Virus record (IMG/VR): IMGVR_UViG_3300009605_000161 | Span: 1 to 22,682 of that record | Source: a virus | Reading direction: 5' to 3' (one strand) | Length of the DNA stretch: 22,682 nt | Shown: positions 13,840 to 21,236 of the stretch, in pieces | Position numbering within the stretch: position 1 is the first letter of the stretch | How the letters are laid out: each line of letters begins with the position of its first letter | The notes under the pieces: model-generated | What the model saw: only the letters and a program-made list of their open reading frames with translations | Database searches by the model: none | What the model was told of the DNA's origin: nothing | Made by a program: the position numbers and the translations under genes

Positions 13840-14900
13840 TTTTTATCTCCGTGAATTAAATAGGCCATTACACCTGTTGTTTTGTCTTGGATAACAATTG
13901 GTGCGCCAGGATTCTTATGGGCATAATCACGAATCTCTTGGTTATCAATGTTTTCCATATTTAATTTTCTGTTCCATCGTTCATATCGTTTTCTGCCGTG
14001 CATACAAGTATGATAATCGTCGCTGTTTAATTCAAATACTTCAGCACCAGCAAACTTTTTACGCTTTTTCTTTTTCTTTTTTCCTAGTATCGGGTCATAT
14101 CCCTGAACTGGACCTTCCCCACCAAAATGCGGAGACATTCCACCACCTACTGCATTCGTGGGCGTGGATTCATCAACGGATTCTTTGATTTTACCATACT
14201 GTGCAATTCTCTTTGCATCTCTATACATGTGCATATCAACAGAATCAACCACTTCATACCGATACTTAATTTTCCCACCACCATGATGATGTGTGTGCTG
14301 AACAACATAGTATGTTCTATCAGGACTTTGATTTGCAAGTTTCTGTGCAGATTTCTTTACTGGGTTTATTTCATCGCTTGCGAGAGTCAATGCTTCATCC
14401 AGTTCAACAGATTCATTTACAAGTTTACCTCTGCTCTTTTTCATATATTTCTTGATACCAGCACGCCACTTGAATTGAACACCCGTAACTGTTACTTTGT
14501 TCCCAACCCGATCACCTATACCGATAGAAGAATTTTCAATATCATAATCAAATTGCGCCGCTTTTCGATCATCAGGGAATTCAAATGTCAAGGTTTCCAT
14601 CGCCCTTTCTTCTACTTCTTCGCCTGGCGTATCTTCACGATAAGTATCGTCTAGTTCGTCGGTTGCTTCCTCGCCCGCACCACCTTCTTCAATTAAGAAT
14701 GGACGAATCTGAGAATCGTGCATTTCAACCTGCGTGCCATCTTGAAACTTTACTTTATAGACAGTATCATAACGACTAGTTCCACCAATAGAAACAACCT
14801 TGACAATTCTAGCCCTACGGTCACCCATCTGGATTGATTTGCCAAGCAAAATAGTTTCTATGATTGGCAGTTCTGTACTAAATCGTTTGAATTTTTTCAT
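13836..14900 (-). CDS. T4-like phage structural-type protein with small beta domain
   Basis: A 354-residue protein starting MKKFKRFSTELPIIETIL. Residues about 18-70 form a small beta domain (VYKVKFQDGTQVEMHDSQI) that recalls the one in the 8661-9521 protein, followed by an acidic linker. The middle holds a His/Gly-rich strand region (YYVVQHTHHHGGGKIKYRYE). A loop, TPTNAVGGGMSPHFGGEGP, of a kind I associate with T4-like structural proteins follows. After a Lys run (GKKKKKKRKK), the C-terminal domain has AGAEVFELNSDDYHTC and GRKRYERW. Head or core assembly is likely, but the exact role is unknown. It starts 23 bases inside the preceding gene, with AAGG upstream. Confidence 0.72.
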   Translation of the reverse strand: MKKFKRFSTELPIIETILLGKSIQMGDRRARIVKVVSIGGTSRYDTVYKVKFQDGTQVEMHDSQIRPFLIEEGGAGEEATDELDDTYREDTPGEEVEERAMETLTFEFPDDRKAAQFDYDIENSSIGIGDRVGNKVTVTGVQFKWRAGIKKYMKKSRGKLVNESVELDEALTLASDEINPVKKSAQKLANQSPDRTYYVVQHTHHHGGGKIKYRYEVVDSVDMHMYRDAKRIAQYGKIKESVDESTPTNAVGGGMSPHFGGEGPVQGYDPILGKKKKKKRKKFAGAEVFELNSDDYHTCMHGRKRYERWNRKLNMENIDNQEIRDYAHKNPGAPIVIQDKTTGVMAYLIHGDKK

Positions 14901-15444
14901 CGTTTACCTTCTTTATGTCGTAATAAGAAAATACAGTTTCTCCAAGTCGGAACAGGGGAATGCCTAAAACAGAATCAAAGGATTCTCTATTTTCTTTAAT
15001 AGTAATTTTCCTACCATGTACTATGTATATTCCTTTAGAAATGGTTAAATCTAATTTATTAAAGGATTCGTTTACGCCATCTTCCCAATCATAACCATTA
15101 TTTTTTAGATAATCAAGGAATGTTTCTTCGATGATATTCTCATTATTAACACCCATTTTTTTGGCTTCTTCTTTTAATAGCCAAATTGCAGCCGCTGCCC
15201 CGCCAATTTTTGTTTTTCCGCCTGGAAGTTTATTGATAAGTCGTTTAATGTTGAATATTACTTTGTGTACATTAGTATACTTTGAACCTGAATTTCTTGC
15301 GGCATCATCTGCTTCTTCAGATTTAATTCTCTTTCCCTTTTTATCAATAATTCCAAGTTTATAGGCATCCGTTTTTTTCCACGGAGTAGCAAGTAGTTTA
15401 ATAAACTTGTATGCTAAATATGTGTCTATTATTCCTAAACCCAT
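14878..15444 (-). CDS. Conserved T4-like phage protein, probable virion assembly role
   Basis: A 188-residue protein beginning MGLGIIDTYLAYKFIKLLAT and continuing PWKKTDAYKLGIIDKKGKR, a start I recognise from marine T4-like phage genomes. A basic helix (HKVIFNIKRLINKLPGGKTK) and a hydrophobic helix (IGGAAAAIWLLKEE) follow. The C-terminal part has strands including KGIYIVHGRKITIKENRES. ATG 15444 directly follows the upstream stop (TAA-ATG). It forms a block with the two genes before and one after; the set looks like a structural or head-assembly cluster. No biochemical function is assigned. Confidence 0.75.
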   Translation of the reverse strand: MGLGIIDTYLAYKFIKLLATPWKKTDAYKLGIIDKKGKRIKSEEADDAARNSGSKYTNVHKVIFNIKRLINKLPGGKTKIGGAAAAIWLLKEEAKKMGVNNENIIEETFLDYLKNNGYDWEDGVNESFNKLDLTISKGIYIVHGRKITIKENRESFDSVLGIPLFRLGETVFSYYDIKKVNDEKIQTI

Positions 15445-15834
15445 TTAAATTGCTCTCAATACTTTAATTACTTCTTGGTTAAGTGGAATTCTAATCAAAT
15501 CTGCTTCTGGTATATCTTTCTCTGGTAAGTAGTTTAGATAAACTAAAAATGTTTTCAATAACGAATGATATTCCTCTTCAATCTTAAAGAATAATATTCT
15601 TGATGCTACTTCAACACCAAAAACATTGTAAAAAATTATTATATGATTAAGTATTAGTCTTTCTTTTAGTATTTGGTTACTTTGGTATTTCTTAAATAAT
15701 CTCTTTAAATATTTTGTCCTATTCAAATCATCGTGAAACTCATCAACATTTTCACACTGAGGGTTATCATAATGTTTCATTGCAAACAAAATATAATTTT
15801 CATTATTTAAAGGTTTCACCATTTGCAAAATCAT
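15445..15834 (-). CDS. Conserved T4-like phage protein of unknown function
   Basis: A 129-residue mostly helical protein. The pattern YDNPQCENVDEFHDDLNR, then KYLKRLFKKY, then LKERLILNHIIIFYNVFGVE, then LLKTFLVYLNYLP is one I associate with T4-like marine phages, where it has no known function. Start ATG 15834 overlaps the stop of the preceding gene (ATGA); a second Met at residue 5 is the alternative. There is no signal peptide; the hydrophobic helix (NHIIIFYNVFGVEVASRILFF) is probably core rather than membrane. Confidence 0.78.
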   Translation of the reverse strand: MILQMVKPLNNENYILFAMKHYDNPQCENVDEFHDDLNRTKYLKRLFKKYQSNQILKERLILNHIIIFYNVFGVEVASRILFFKIEEEYHSLLKTFLVYLNYLPEKDIPEADLIRIPLNQEVIKVLRAI

Positions 15835-16139
15835 TCTGTTGGGGGAGGTGGTGTATTATATTCTTGGTCTGCCATTGTTTCAAAACTTTGTCTAGTACCA
15901 CTAGAAACCTCATTATCTCCTACAGCACCTGTAAAATGTTTGTTGTAGATTGAAGTCTTTGTTTCTTGTGGAATATAACCTGCATTTCTTGCTTCTGCGC
16001 CAGCCGCCTTTGCGGCATCCTTGACTGCATCAGGAATCGCATCTTGTTTTGCTTGGCGATTCCTTGCAAGAATGTCGGCAATATCGTTAGTTACTTTACT
16101 ATCTGTATTGAAGGGGTTTGGTTTTCTTGATGGTATCAT
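15831..16139 (-). CDS. Small phage protein of unknown function
   Basis: A 102-residue protein, TAGGAG upstream of ATG 16139. A short polar N-terminus is followed by a helix (VTNDIADILARNRQAKQDAI), an alanine-rich helix (DAVKDAAKAAGAEARNAG) and a flexible C-terminus ending YNTPPPPTE. It overlaps the next gene by ATGA. The layout suggests a small scaffolding or minor virion protein, but this is only from composition and neighbours. Confidence 0.7.
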   Translation of the reverse strand: MIPSRKPNPFNTDSKVTNDIADILARNRQAKQDAIPDAVKDAAKAAGAEARNAGYIPQETKTSIYNKHFTGAVGDNEVSSGTRQSFETMADQEYNTPPPPTE

Positions 16140-16169
16140 TTTATTTCTCCTAAATTATGTATATTGGCT

Positions 16170-18233
16170 TTATATTTCTAACAATTCAAAGCCAAAATTG
16201 ACATCTATTGATTCCAACTGTCGTTGGGGTTTCCTTTGTTCTGATAAAGTAAATGTCTTATTCACATTCACGCTATAATTAAGTGTTTCTAAAAATCTCT
16301 TACCTATAAGAACCAAGTATGTGTTGTCATCTCGGTCGCTTAAGTTAAAGAGAACATCTTTGTATTCTTTCTTGCCAAACTTTATATCAAATTTGACTAG
16401 ATATCGTTCTTCCCATTGGTCTGAACCGATATTAATTTTTTGAGTTTGTACGATTGGTTTAGTAAACTTCTTTCCAAGAATACTAAAGGACACATTCTTG
16501 CCCTTTGCTTTTACATTATCTGAATGAATAGAATTTACTGAACCATTCCCTGTATCTACTTTGGCTTTTAATTTACCAACACCCTTGACTGTGATGTATT
16601 CTACATAACCAATTTCCTTGGAAGTAAATTTCCAATTCTCTTTGTTAAGAATATGGTCGAGAACATAACCAACCAACTCTTCGCCGCTAAGTTCTTTTCC
16701 TTCGTGGCCTGGATGATATCCCATATACGGTGCGGCGCCAGAACCTGGCGAACCATTCACCTCTAGAATATAATGTTTTCCGTTGTGTGTGATATGGTCA
16801 ACACCTGCATAGTAACAACCAGATATCTTATATGCTTTTCTAATAAGGTCTTTTTCTTCTTGGCTCAACTTGTAGGGAGCAGTGTCATTACCCAATGCTT
16901 TATTGGTTCTAAATTCTTTCCCACCAGAAGATTTGATTCTTTTTACTGAAGCACAAATCTTACCATCTAGGACAAGGGTACGGACATCGTGTTTAATCTC
17001 CATATATTCCTGAAGGATAATCTCTGCTTCGTGCTTCCACAAGGACTGTAGAACGGATTTAAGGGACTCATAGGACTCAATTTTCGAAACTCCGATACCT
17101 TCAGCACCTGTAATCGTTTTTATGATAACAGGGAACTTGCCCCCGATCTTTTCAAGAGCAATGTCAATCGAATCTTCGTTATTCACAAAGGCTGTTCGTG
17201 GAGATGAAATTTGATTTTGTTCAAGTGCAAGTGCAGTAACCATTTTGTTCTGGCAAAATTGCATAGACTCAAGACTGTTTACCATAAACATTCCAACTTC
17301 CTGTAGCGTTTTTACCATACCCGTACCAGCATTATCAAGAATAGCCCCGCCGCGAACCAACGCAACGGTGTTGTCTATTTTTAGATTAATATTCTTTCCG
17401 TCGCCGCCATAATTATGAATAGTAATTTCGTTATCTTCCATATCCTTGTCTACAATAAATGCGTGGTCAGTATGCACGGCAAAGAAAGATACACCTTTCT
17501 TTTTACATACTTTTGCCAATCTTTCAATGGTATCAGACTTCTCATTATCTGTAGAAGATTTGGTAATAGCAATAACCGTTGGAAGGCTTTTGTCTTTTGC
17601 TTCCTCTAAACTAATCAGTCTATTCCAATCTTCTTCTAGTGATTCTCGCACACCCATTGCAGTTCTCAATTTTTTGTATAGTTGTTTTGCAATTATTTTG
17701 TTTCCTACGCCCAATTCAAAACTTTCATAGTCTCCCGCAACTGCGGCCGCTCTCATCTTTGAAGCAGACATTCCTTCGACTCCTTCTGCATCGGGGTCTC
17801 TCTGTCCTGCACTTCTTACTTCAAAGTGGTCAAATTGATATCCATCTGGTCCAACATATTTTGAAATACTTTTTTCTAATTCTGCTACTCTATCACCACC
17901 AACGACAAGAATAACTTTTTTATATCCTTCATCACTTAATTTCTGCATCATATAAAACGGATTTATTACAGACCTATCGTCTATAACATTTACTTTCCTG
18001 CCAAATATCTTTCTCATAAAACTAATTTTGTCTCTGGGCTTTAAAGGGTCTCTATTGTCGCCTGCCTTTCGACTTGGGTAAATACGATGCTCTGCTCTTT
18101 CCCTTCGGGCATTGTCAACCACCGCATCAACTAGTTTTTGATGACCAATTGTAGGTGGTTGAAAGCGCCCGAAGGTTACAACGATAGCCTTCGTTTTGTC
18201 TTCGTTCAGAAAATCTCTGACCGATTTACTCAT
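16170..18233 (-). CDS. Triple fusion: nucleotidyltransferase + RimK-like ATP-grasp ligase + RimB-like aspartic protease
   Basis: A 687-residue enzyme in three parts. (1) About 15-195: HIGH-superfamily nucleotidyltransferase, with VVTFGRFQPPTIGH (TIGH 28-31) and GMSASKMRA (164-172). (2) About 215-530: RimK-type ATP-grasp amino-acid ligase, with nucleotide loop IIKTITGAEGIGV (K372), LQEYMEIKHDVRTLV, YYAGVDHI and metal residues in ILEVNGSPG (E491, N493). (3) About 545-675: RimB/DUF785-like retropepsin fold, with KAKVDTG (D560) and LIGKRFLE. RimK adds glutamates to a protein C-terminus (ribosomal S6 in E. coli) and RimB acts with it; here both sit in one chain. The N-terminus MSKSVRDFLNEDK resembles a T4 capsid-targeting peptide. 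ATGA overlap with the upstream small gene. Substrates unknown. Confidence 0.87.
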   Translation of the reverse strand: MSKSVRDFLNEDKTKAIVVTFGRFQPPTIGHQKLVDAVVDNARRERAEHRIYPSRKAGDNRDPLKPRDKISFMRKIFGRKVNVIDDRSVINPFYMMQKLSDEGYKKVILVVGGDRVAELEKSISKYVGPDGYQFDHFEVRSAGQRDPDAEGVEGMSASKMRAAAVAGDYESFELGVGNKIIAKQLYKKLRTAMGVRESLEEDWNRLISLEEAKDKSLPTVIAITKSSTDNEKSDTIERLAKVCKKKGVSFFAVHTDHAFIVDKDMEDNEITIHNYGGDGKNINLKIDNTVALVRGGAILDNAGTGMVKTLQEVGMFMVNSLESMQFCQNKMVTALALEQNQISSPRTAFVNNEDSIDIALEKIGGKFPVIIKTITGAEGIGVSKIESYESLKSVLQSLWKHEAEIILQEYMEIKHDVRTLVLDGKICASVKRIKSSGGKEFRTNKALGNDTAPYKLSQEEKDLIRKAYKISGCYYAGVDHITHNGKHYILEVNGSPGSGAAPYMGYHPGHEGKELSGEELVGYVLDHILNKENWKFTSKEIGYVEYITVKGVGKLKAKVDTGNGSVNSIHSDNVKAKGKNVSFSILGKKFTKPIVQTQKINIGSDQWEERYLVKFDIKFGKKEYKDVLFNLSDRDDNTYLVLIGKRFLETLNYSVNVNKTFTLSEQRKPQRQLESIDVNFGFELLEI

Positions 18234-18346
18234 CTATTCCAAGGTGCTTTTGCTTTAATCCAATTCCATAGTGGAACGCCAATCAAGGCTCCGCCCACGA
18301 AACATAGAACGCTCCACCACACTGTACCTAAAACTGCTAATGTCAT
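18230..18346 (-). CDS. 38-residue single-helix membrane protein
   Basis: Starts ATG 18346 with AAGGAG just upstream and ends in an ATGA overlap with the triple-fusion gene. The peptide is one membrane helix (LAVLGTVWWSVLCFVGGALI) followed by a tryptophan/lysine-rich end (PLWNWIKAKAPWNR), giving an N-out or C-in topology by the positive-inside rule. Perfect coupling signals on both sides make it a credible gene despite its size. Function unknown; it could anchor or regulate a neighbouring protein. Confidence 0.75.
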   Translation of the reverse strand: MTLAVLGTVWWSVLCFVGGALIGVPLWNWIKAKAPWNR

Positions 18347-18361
18347 ATCAGTTCTCCTTTT

Positions 18362-19516
18362 TTAAACTGTTTTTAATTGCTGTAACCTTTTCTCTGGTAT
18401 ATTTAGACCAGATATTATGGTATACAACCTTAAACTATCTTTTCCATCCTCATAAATACCCCGATGCAGAGTTGCATTTGGACATAACGAAGATAGCGTA
18501 TCGAATCCATACGATAAACTATCCATTAATCCTGGCGTATTTTCCATAATATCCTTACCGCCAATTGCCACACAGGCGGCAACACTAGAGTCTGAAAGTT
18601 CTACATCAGTAAGAAGTGTCTTTTCAAGATTTGTCTTGATTGCACTTGATACCTTTTGTTCGTCATCAAACTCTTTTAATTTCGCTACACCCATAACCAT
18701 TACGCCACCACACCGCAAGACGCTGGAATAGTCTGTTGGGTCAAATGATGTATATGGTGATGGGTTGTTTGTGAGTACATTGAATACATGGAATAGACCA
18801 GAGATGGTATTATTAACTGTTGGCCAGAATTGTTTAACCGTTAATCCTTTATACATTCTTTCAATCTTGGAATTGTCAAGAATGATAAGAGGAGAAATGG
18901 TTTTTTCTTTTGCACATCCACCAACAACGCTCAACACTTCATGTGCATTTTTTGACACTACTGGTGAATTTGCTTCGCCTCTGGTTGGCAAAGACATAAC
19001 TACTCCAACTCGTTTTTCTGGATCGTCGTGCCCAATATACTTCATATATTTCTTGGCAGTTTCAATTAAAACGAGGACTGAACCACTTCCGCTGCCACCA
19101 CCAGCACCGACACAGACAAAAAGATGATCGACATTACTACCATAGACTCTTCGCATAAGATCGAATACATTTTGTTTATATTTGTTTGCCGCTTCATTGC
19201 CTTTATCCATATCCTTTCCTGCACCCTGTTCACCCACATCAAATAACATTTTTTGTTCGGCAGGCAATTCAAGAGTATCTAAATCGTGACGAGAAGTATT
19301 TACTGCAATACATTTTTTATATCCTCGTTCATAAAATGCTTTTGCAATTCTGCCACCACCTTGCCCAGAACCAATCCAAGCGAAGGTTTGAGAACCACCA
19401 GATTCGTCTTCTACCGCAGTTTCTTCATCTTCTGGAATTTCATAATCTTCCAAATCAATGTCTGGTATTTCTAAATCTGGAATTTCTGGAATTTGATTTT
19501 CTAATTCTTCGCTCAT
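18362..19516 (-). CDS. FtsZ/tubulin-superfamily GTPase
   Basis: A 384-residue filament-forming GTPase candidate. Residues 1-42 are an acidic tail of repeated EIPD-like units (EIPDLEIPDIDLEDYEIPED). The GTPase begins at about 45 (FAWIGSGQGGGRIAKAF). The tubulin signature is GAGGGSGSGS at 137-146. The T7 loop that completes the neighbour's active site reads FDPTD at 258-262 with both aspartates (D259, D262), so hydrolysis should work. Jumbo phages use the tubulin PhuZ to position DNA and capsids; this protein is not obviously that family and looks at least as close to FtsZ. AAGGA precedes the start. It lies between the ligase-like gene and the triple fusion. Confidence 0.85.
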   Translation of the reverse strand: MSEELENQIPEIPDLEIPDIDLEDYEIPEDEETAVEDESGGSQTFAWIGSGQGGGRIAKAFYERGYKKCIAVNTSRHDLDTLELPAEQKMLFDVGEQGAGKDMDKGNEAANKYKQNVFDLMRRVYGSNVDHLFVCVGAGGGSGSGSVLVLIETAKKYMKYIGHDDPEKRVGVVMSLPTRGEANSPVVSKNAHEVLSVVGGCAKEKTISPLIILDNSKIERMYKGLTVKQFWPTVNNTISGLFHVFNVLTNNPSPYTSFDPTDYSSVLRCGGVMVMGVAKLKEFDDEQKVSSAIKTNLEKTLLTDVELSDSSVAACVAIGGKDIMENTPGLMDSLSYGFDTLSSLCPNATLHRGIYEDGKDSLRLYTIISGLNIPEKRLQQLKTV

Positions 19517-19529
19517 TTATTTTTCCTTT

Positions 19530-20738
19530 TTATTTGTTCCAATTCTTAGGAACAGTAAAGTTTGCTTTACTAAATTCTAATCTATCTACTAATTTTAATA
19601 CTGTGTTACTTACTCTATCCACAGCAACAAAACCTTCTGGTGAAGTTACTCTAAATCCGTCAGCCGTCCTGATAAAAGTTCCTATTTCTTTTACCTGTTC
19701 AAGTTTCCGAATAATAAATACCTTCGCTTCCGCCAAGGCGGCGTGCAACGCAAAAATAGAATCCAGTTTTGTAGAATTCTTGCTTAAATATGCAAGTAAA
19801 TCTTTTTTGATTGTTTCTTTTCGCTCCTTTGCACTATCCGTCTTTAGCGTATCTATGGCTGCCTGCATTTTTGAGTCAATATAATTAATGAACCCAGCCG
19901 CAGAACCAACCTCTCCATCTCCCTGACGGATAAGGGCATTACCATAGATTTTTACCTCTGAAATAATCATAGGCTTACCACGCAGTGTATCAAGATATCT
20001 TTTTACACCGCCTGCTTGTCTCTTAATTTTTGCAATCAAAGAATTAATTGTGGACGATTCTGTACTTGTAAATGTTGCTGTACCCGAAGTGTCTCGAAAA
20101 TCGGCATCCTGAAACCAGACATCCCTAGTCTTTGCGAGAGAACCAACTCTAGGGTTGAAGGATGCTTTTAATCCTTTAATTGTCTTTCCTGTATATTTTG
20201 TGTGCCATACTACTCCTATCTTTGCATTAGTAATTGATTTCGCTGTATCTGAACCAGCGGGTACTGCATAGGTAATCGTATTCGGGGTAAAAGTAAGATA
20301 ATTCTCTCCGTCGATTTTTGTCGATGATGTATCATCTGTAAACATAATATCGCCTTGAAGAATTCCTCTAATACCCAATTTACCAAGGTACTTTAAAGCA
20401 ACTTTTAACTTGCTTGCTAATACAGCGGCGTGTCCGTGATTTTTGTCGATATCTGCATTCGTATAGTTGACTTTTGGGGTAACATTAAAAAGAGATTTTG
20501 TTGCCACAAAAAACTTTTTGGTTTCGGGGTGTATTCCTGCAAACACCGCAGGTGCGCCATCCCATTTAACGGTAACATTTACTCCTGATGATGCATTTCC
20601 ATGAAGCATTTCAGCCACTGATTCTAAAAAAGATATGGCTGTAGCAACACCTGAAGAACCTTCGTTCCACACAGTATCTTCAAGATGTTCCATATGAACA
20701 TTCTTCGATTCAGCAATAAACGTAGTAAATACCTTCAT
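19530..20738 (-). CDS. Ligase-like covalent nucleotidyltransferase candidate; conserved marine T4-like phage protein
   Basis: A 402-residue protein that I recognise as a conserved marine T4-like phage family without known function. In it I see motifs of the RNA/DNA ligase superfamily: KWDG at 58-61 (motif I, lysine nucleotidylation site) followed by APAVFAG; RGILQGDIMF at 124-133 (motif III-like); EGFVAV at 368-373 (motif IV-like); and LKLVDR at 381-386 (motif V-like). Their order is right, but the spacing between III and IV is long, with a helical insert near 285-355. The N-terminus MKVFTTFIAESK resembles the T4 internal-protein capsid-targeting peptide (MKTYQEFIAEA). First gene of the minus-strand operon. 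The ligase reading needs structure prediction. Confidence 0.68.
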   Translation of the reverse strand: MKVFTTFIAESKNVHMEHLEDTVWNEGSSGVATAISFLESVAEMLHGNASSGVNVTVKWDGAPAVFAGIHPETKKFFVATKSLFNVTPKVNYTNADIDKNHGHAAVLASKLKVALKYLGKLGIRGILQGDIMFTDDTSSTKIDGENYLTFTPNTITYAVPAGSDTAKSITNAKIGVVWHTKYTGKTIKGLKASFNPRVGSLAKTRDVWFQDADFRDTSGTATFTSTESSTINSLIAKIKRQAGGVKRYLDTLRGKPMIISEVKIYGNALIRQGDGEVGSAAGFINYIDSKMQAAIDTLKTDSAKERKETIKKDLLAYLSKNSTKLDSIFALHAALAEAKVFIIRKLEQVKEIGTFIRTADGFRVTSPEGFVAVDRVSNTVLKLVDRLEFSKANFTVPKNWNK

Positions 20739-20816
20739 TCGGTTTCCTTATTATACATAGTATATATGCCTTTATACATATAGTGTAGCAACCTTCATTA
20801 GAATAGGAAAAGACAA
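20739..20816. promoter_or_regulatory. Divergent promoter region
   Basis: A 78-base AT-rich gap between divergent genes. It is full of TATACATA/TATGTATA-type repeats on both strands, including TATACATAGTATATATG on the plus strand. The long minus operon and the plus adhesin block must both start here. Apart from the 12-mer at 20771 I cannot assign exact boxes; AAGGAAACCG precedes the minus start and AGGAAAAG the plus start. Confidence 0.6.
20771..20782 (+). promoter_or_regulatory. Candidate phage promoter element TTTATACATATA
   Basis: Second copy of the 12-mer at 8616-8627, ending 34 bases before ATG 20817; equal spacing to the start codon suggests a shared promoter. Confidence 0.4.
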
Positions 20817-21233
20817 ATGAGTAACAAATACGGTACATATCCCCAAAGACCACATCACCCTAACTTCACAGATATTCGCACAATGCAGATTTTTGACCCT
20901 GTAGTTGTAGGATATCAATCCATAGTTCCTGCTGAATGGCGAAGACTTAATTCTTCTGGTGCGACTTCTTCGCCCCAAGCGTGGGCAATTGCAAATGGCG
21001 CAACATTAGAAAATGGTGTTCGTATTAAAAATGTTACCGCCACTGATGTATGGGTGACTACGGATTCAGCAGGGACTAGTAATGATATGCCAATACGGGT
21101 GCCCTTAGGACCAACAGGTGGTTTTAACCTACAACAAAGAGAAGAAGTGTTCGTTGAAGTTCGTCAACTAGGACATGTTTGGGTAACTGCTGACCTTGCA
21201 GCCGGTGCTACTATTTCTATTATTGCGAGTTGA
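20817..21233 (+). CDS. Small structural-type phage protein upstream of the adhesin
   Basis: A 138-residue protein with AGGAAAAG upstream. The first 45 residues are polar (SNKYGTYPQRPHHPNFTDIR). The rest reads as beta strands (GVRIKNVTATDVWVTTDSA ... EEVFVEVRQLGHVWVTADL ... GATISIIAS), like a compact beta-sandwich virion protein. It begins the plus-strand block that carries the glycine-rich protein and the methyltransferase-like protein, so a tail or baseplate role is plausible. No family is named with confidence. Confidence 0.65.
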   Translation: MSNKYGTYPQRPHHPNFTDIRTMQIFDPVVVGYQSIVPAEWRRLNSSGATSSPQAWAIANGATLENGVRIKNVTATDVWVTTDSAGTSNDMPIRVPLGPTGGFNLQQREEVFVEVRQLGHVWVTADLAAGATISIIAS

Positions 21234-21236
21234 AAA

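Noticed and set aside
14127-14654. 175-aa plus-strand ORF
   Set aside because: It is antisense to the 354-aa minus gene, rich in Phe/Ile/Cys without domain pattern, and has no ribosome binding site.
18452-18461. CATAAATACC as a plus-strand late promoter
   Set aside because: It lies antisense inside the tubulin-like gene with no plus-strand gene downstream.
19186-19884. 232-aa plus-strand ORF
   Set aside because: It is antisense across the tubulin-like and ligase-like genes; both minus-strand proteins have clear motifs, so this is a shadow.
20307-20318. Second KxDG (KIDG, residues 141-144) of the 402-aa protein as the nucleotidylation site
   Set aside because: It comes after the motif III-like segment and lacks the hydrophobic context; KWDG at 58-61 fits motif I better.
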